Notes under the pieces: generated by a model
Told to the model about the DNA's origin: nothing
What the model saw: only the letters and a program-made list of their open reading frames with translations
Databases searched by the model: none
Made by a program: the position numbers and the translations under genes
Shown: positions 6,248-7,967 of the stretch, piece by piece
How the letters are laid out: the number at the start of each line of letters is the position of its first letter
How positions within the stretch are numbered: the first letter of the stretch is position 1
Origin: Candidatus Shapirobacteria bacterium UBA2283
Lineage (GTDB): Bacteria; Patescibacteriota; Microgenomatia; UBA12405
Length of the DNA stretch: 7,967 nt
Assembly (NCBI GenBank): GCA_002345725.1
Contig: DDWP01000082.1
Location: 1-7,967 of the forward strand
Direction of reading: 5' to 3'

Positions 6248-6532
6248 ATGACAATTGAATGTATGGGCAGAAAAGTAGTGACAGGTGAATCGACACCATT
6301 TTCGGTGTCAATAGGGACAGATGGGTCGTGTAGACAAGTGATTACATTAATTGGTCGTGGTGAAAATAATGGTGGCAGTGCGATATATCACACAGAATAT
6401 TTTGAGATTGGGTCTGGGTTTTTAGCGCCACGCTGCTGGACGCCACATGTTAAGAGCACTGACTTCACCTCAGTAGCAAAAGGAGAAAAGACGACCCTGC
6501 CGGTAACAGGGGCAGAAATAATTGGAAGTTAG
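6248..6532 (+). CDS. Small orphan protein (94 aa) of the radical SAM locus
   Basis: No family is recognised. The protein is rich in Gly, Ser and Thr with alternating hydrophobic residues (VSIGTDGS, RQVITLIGRG, YHTEYFEIGSGF), suggesting a small beta-structured protein, and has three Cys (5, 28 and 63). There is no signal peptide, transmembrane stretch or charged leader. It lies between the radical SAM gene (85 bases upstream) and the methyltransferase gene (37 bases downstream), all on one strand, and is flanked by near-identical copies of the methyltransferase 5' end. It could be a second modification substrate, a peptide-binding partner, an immunity or self-protection protein, or unrelated cargo. 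ATG 6248 has only AT-rich sequence upstream and no Shine-Dalgarno. Its codon content and placement favour a real gene, but this is not proven. Confidence 0.6.
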   Translation: MTIECMGRKVVTGESTPFSVSIGTDGSCRQVITLIGRGENNGGSAIYHTEYFEIGSGFLAPRCWTPHVKSTDFTSVAKGEKTTLPVTGAEIIGS

Positions 6533-6542
6533 TATGCGTGAT

Positions 6543-6558
6543 TGACAAAAACAAAGTA
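6543..6558 (+). repeat. Third copy of the TGACAAA-R-ACAAAGT element
   Basis: This 16-base stretch repeats 6215-6230 with one mismatch (15 of 16). The two copies lie 27 and 33 bases upstream of the methyltransferase and 94-residue gene starts respectively. A looser copy is inside the methyltransferase gene at 6576-6591. The element may be a shared upstream signal or part of the duplication that also made the relic at 6208. Confidence 0.4.
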
Positions 6559-6569
6559 AAATAGTGGTT

Positions 6570-7331
6570 ATGAAACTGATAAAGACGAAATTACAAAATG
6601 GATTAGATTTTTGGTACCGAGAGGATGATAAATTTATTGGACAGAGAATAGCCCTTCGGAAATATGAAGAGTATGAAAGTATATTAATCCTTCGACTCGC
6701 AAAGCTCGCTCAGGACTATAGTATTGCTGTTGATATCGGGGCGAATATTGGATATTACACTTTACTTCTGGCCAAAGTCTGCAAAAAAGTTTATGCCTTT
6801 GAACCAGATAAAGATTGTTTTGAGATTCTTAAAAAGAATGTTGAAGAAAATAAATTAAAAAATGTGACTTTATTTAATAAGGCAGTGGGGAATGAAAATA
6901 AAAAAGTAGGAATAGTTAAGGATAAAAGTAATTTTGGAAACAGTAAAATAGTTGAAAGTCTAAAGTCTAAAAGTCTTAAAGTAGAATGTGTAAGATTGGA
7001 TGATGTGATTAAGGAAAGAATTGATTTGATGAAAATTGATGTGCAAGGATATGAAGAAAAAGTGATTGAGGGGGCGAGGAAAATTATAAAAAAATACTCC
7101 CCTACTATATTTATGGAACATAACGGAGGAAAACTAGATTTTTTGAAAGACGTCTATAAAAATATTTATACAATTGATTATTGGTTTTATATTTGCAAAA
7201 AAGGAATTGTGGTTGATAAAAAAACTGGCTATGCTGATCTACTACTAACTAACAAAAAGATAAGTTTTGGGAATAGATATAAAAATGTACAGTGGAAAAA
7301 AGTGATTAAGGATATAATGGGTTATGTCTAA
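6570..7331 (+). CDS. FkbM-family SAM-dependent methyltransferase
   Basis: The 253-residue protein has the class I Rossmann methyltransferase fold of the FkbM family. SAM motif I is AVDIGANIGYYTLLLAK (53-69) and the acidic ribose-binding segment is VYAFEPD (74-80). VRLDDV then IDLMKIDVQGYEEKVIEGA (151-169) is the FkbM signature, and PTIFMEH closes the core. FkbM enzymes usually O-methylate sugars, natural products or glycolipids; the substrate here is unknown, but the locus makes the peptide product a candidate. ATG 6570 is preferred over GTG 6564 because the duplicated 5' end at 6208 aligns from this codon. The gene is strikingly Lys/Asn-rich and AT-rich compared with groEL, except for a GC-rich in-frame repeat at codons 40-49. 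Its last eight bases overlap the enolase start. Confidence 0.9.
   Translation: MKLIKTKLQNGLDFWYREDDKFIGQRIALRKYEEYESILILRLAKLAQDYSIAVDIGANIGYYTLLLAKVCKKVYAFEPDKDCFEILKKNVEENKLKNVTLFNKAVGNENKKVGIVKDKSNFGNSKIVESLKSKSLKVECVRLDDVIKERIDLMKIDVQGYEEKVIEGARKIIKKYSPTIFMEHNGGKLDFLKDVYKNIYTIDYWFYICKKGIVVDKKTGYADLLLTNKKISFGNRYKNVQWKKVIKDIMGYV
6688..6716. repeat. Palindromic repeat inserted in frame within the methyltransferase gene
   Basis: A GC-rich stretch with TCCT/AGGA ends and core CTTCGACTCGC-AAA-GCTCGCTCAGG resembles, from memory, a widespread extragenic repeat of the form CCTTCGACTCGC...CTCGCTCAGGAC. It encodes ILRLAKLAQD using CTT, CGA, CTC, CTC, GCT and CAG codons, unlike the TTA/TTG/AGA-rich rest of the gene. 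It falls in the helix just before SAM motif I, where the chain is only 2-3 residues longer than I would expect. Intragenic palindromes of this kind are known in Rickettsia. Confidence 0.5.
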
Positions 7332-7967
7332 AATAAAATCTATAGTAGCAAGAGAGATATTGGCTTCGGGTGGTGCTCCAAGCTTAGAAGTAACAGTAAC
7401 CACAGAAGATGGATTTGTCGGCGAAGCCTCAGTAAGTTATGGAGCGTCAGCAGGAAGCCTAGAAGCGACAGTATTACTTGATAAAGATCAAAATAGATAT
7501 GGTGGTAAGGGAATGTTGATAGCAGTAAAAAACATCAATGAGATATTGGCCAATCTGGTAATAGGGACGGAAGTAGAAGAACAAAGAAAAATTGATGAAA
7601 TGATGATTGTTCTTGACGGAACTGAGAACAAAAATAAATTAGGAGGTAATGCTATTTTGGGAGTCAGCATGGCAGTAGCTCGAGCGGGGGCGGCAGAACA
7701 AAAACTAGAACTACATGAATATTTAAGAAAGATATATGGTTTAGAGATAGTGACAAAATTACCAAAACCAATGATTGTCATGATTGAGGGCGGTAAACAT
7801 GCTGACGAAACAACTGATTTACAAGAATTCTGTGTGAGTGCGATGGGTAATAGAACAGCGGCAGAGAATGTAAGAATGGAGATGGAGATTTATGAAGCAT
7901 TAAAAAATATTTTAAAAAGAGAAGGTTTGTCGATAAACGTGGGTAACGAGGGAGCGTTTGCACCAAA
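7324..7967 (+). CDS. eno: Enolase (phosphopyruvate hydratase), 3' partial
   Basis: 214 codons of the N-terminal half are present and the frame runs off the window without a stop. Enolase converts 2-phosphoglycerate to phosphoenolpyruvate in glycolysis. The protein starts MSKIKSIVAREILASGGAP. Family landmarks follow: VSYGASAGSLEA (the active-site loop with the metal-ligand Ser of yeast Ser39), RYGGKGMLIAV, DEMMIVLDGTENKNKLGGNAILGVSMA, LPKPMIVMIEGGKHADE (yeast His159), LQEF (Glu168) and VGNEGAFAP (Glu211). The usual ILDSRGNPTVEV motif reads ILASGGAPSLEV, and SGAST reads YGASA, so this is a divergent member. The remaining catalytic residues (yeast Asp246, Glu295, Asp320, Lys345, Lys396) lie beyond the window. 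The ATG overlaps the methyltransferase stop by eight bases, so translation is probably coupled. Confidence 0.93.
   Translation, partial: MSKIKSIVAREILASGGAPSLEVTVTTEDGFVGEASVSYGASAGSLEATVLLDKDQNRYGGKGMLIAVKNINEILANLVIGTEVEEQRKIDEMMIVLDGTENKNKLGGNAILGVSMAVARAGAAEQKLELHEYLRKIYGLEIVTKLPKPMIVMIEGGKHADETTDLQEFCVSAMGNRTAAENVRMEMEIYEALKNILKREGLSINVGNEGAFAP

Noticed and set aside
6292..6309. GACACC/GGTGTC inverted repeat early in the 94-residue gene
   Set aside because: A single six-pair stem inside a coding sequence with no promoter or start context; chance is a sufficient explanation.
6495..6511. CCCTG-N7-CAGGG hairpin near the end of the 94-residue gene as a terminator
   Set aside because: It is a five-pair stem inside the coding region with no T-run after it.
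6542..6566. TTGACA at 6542 as the -35 box of a separate methyltransferase promoter
   Set aside because: No acceptable -10 box lies 16-18 bases downstream, and the hexamer is part of the repeated TGACAAA-R-ACAAAGT element.
7488..7781. Minus-strand reading frame of 97 codons
   Set aside because: It is antisense to the clearly conserved enolase frame and shows no recognisable protein features; it is a shadow of that gene.

Overview
The window looks like an AT-rich bacterial chromosome segment of small, tightly packed genes. Short or absent Shine-Dalgarno leaders, a mix of housekeeping genes and unfamiliar small proteins, and a degenerate J-domain/S41 protein are all compatible with a Candidate Phyla Radiation (Patescibacteria) genome. 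This assignment is inference, since no rRNA or other taxonomic marker is present. Stop codons are TAA, TAG and one TGA, and nothing suggests recoding.

Layout. (1) 1-1457, plus strand: the 3' part of an S41-type tail-specific protease homologue carrying a J-like segment without HPD, then a Nudix hydrolase. (2) 1460-1523: a bidirectional terminator and a REP-like palindrome separate these from a convergent groES-groEL operon. (3) 1532-3606, minus strand: groEL and groES, with a degenerate CIRCE-like operator over the likely groES promoter. (4) 3615-4604, minus strand: a one-component regulator with an unrecognised N-terminal region and a C-terminal OmpR/PhoB-type winged helix. (5) 4605-7331, plus strand, divergent from the regulator: an 80-residue Cys-containing peptide, a radical SAM protein with a reduced SPASM/Twitch-like C-terminus, a 94-residue orphan protein and an FkbM-family methyltransferase. 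(6) 7324-end: the N-terminal half of a somewhat divergent enolase, whose start overlaps the end of the methyltransferase and whose frame leaves the window.

The most interesting part is 3615-7331. It has the layout of an uncharacterised ribosomally synthesised and post-translationally modified peptide (RiPP) locus: regulator, short peptide with an acidic leader-like half and a C-X3-C-X8-C half, radical SAM peptide maturase, small partner and methyltransferase. The 41-bp divergent intergenic region supports this. It holds a perfect -10 box one base from a leaderless start for the peptide gene and no -35 box. Where the -35 should be lies an 11-bp-period direct repeat of the kind OmpR/PhoB winged helices bind, and the same repeat covers the regulator's own start.

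The cassette also shows signs of rearrangement. A decayed copy of the first 10 codons of the methyltransferase lies upstream of the 94-residue gene, so that gene sits between direct repeats. A GC-rich palindromic repeat of a widespread type lies in frame inside the methyltransferase.
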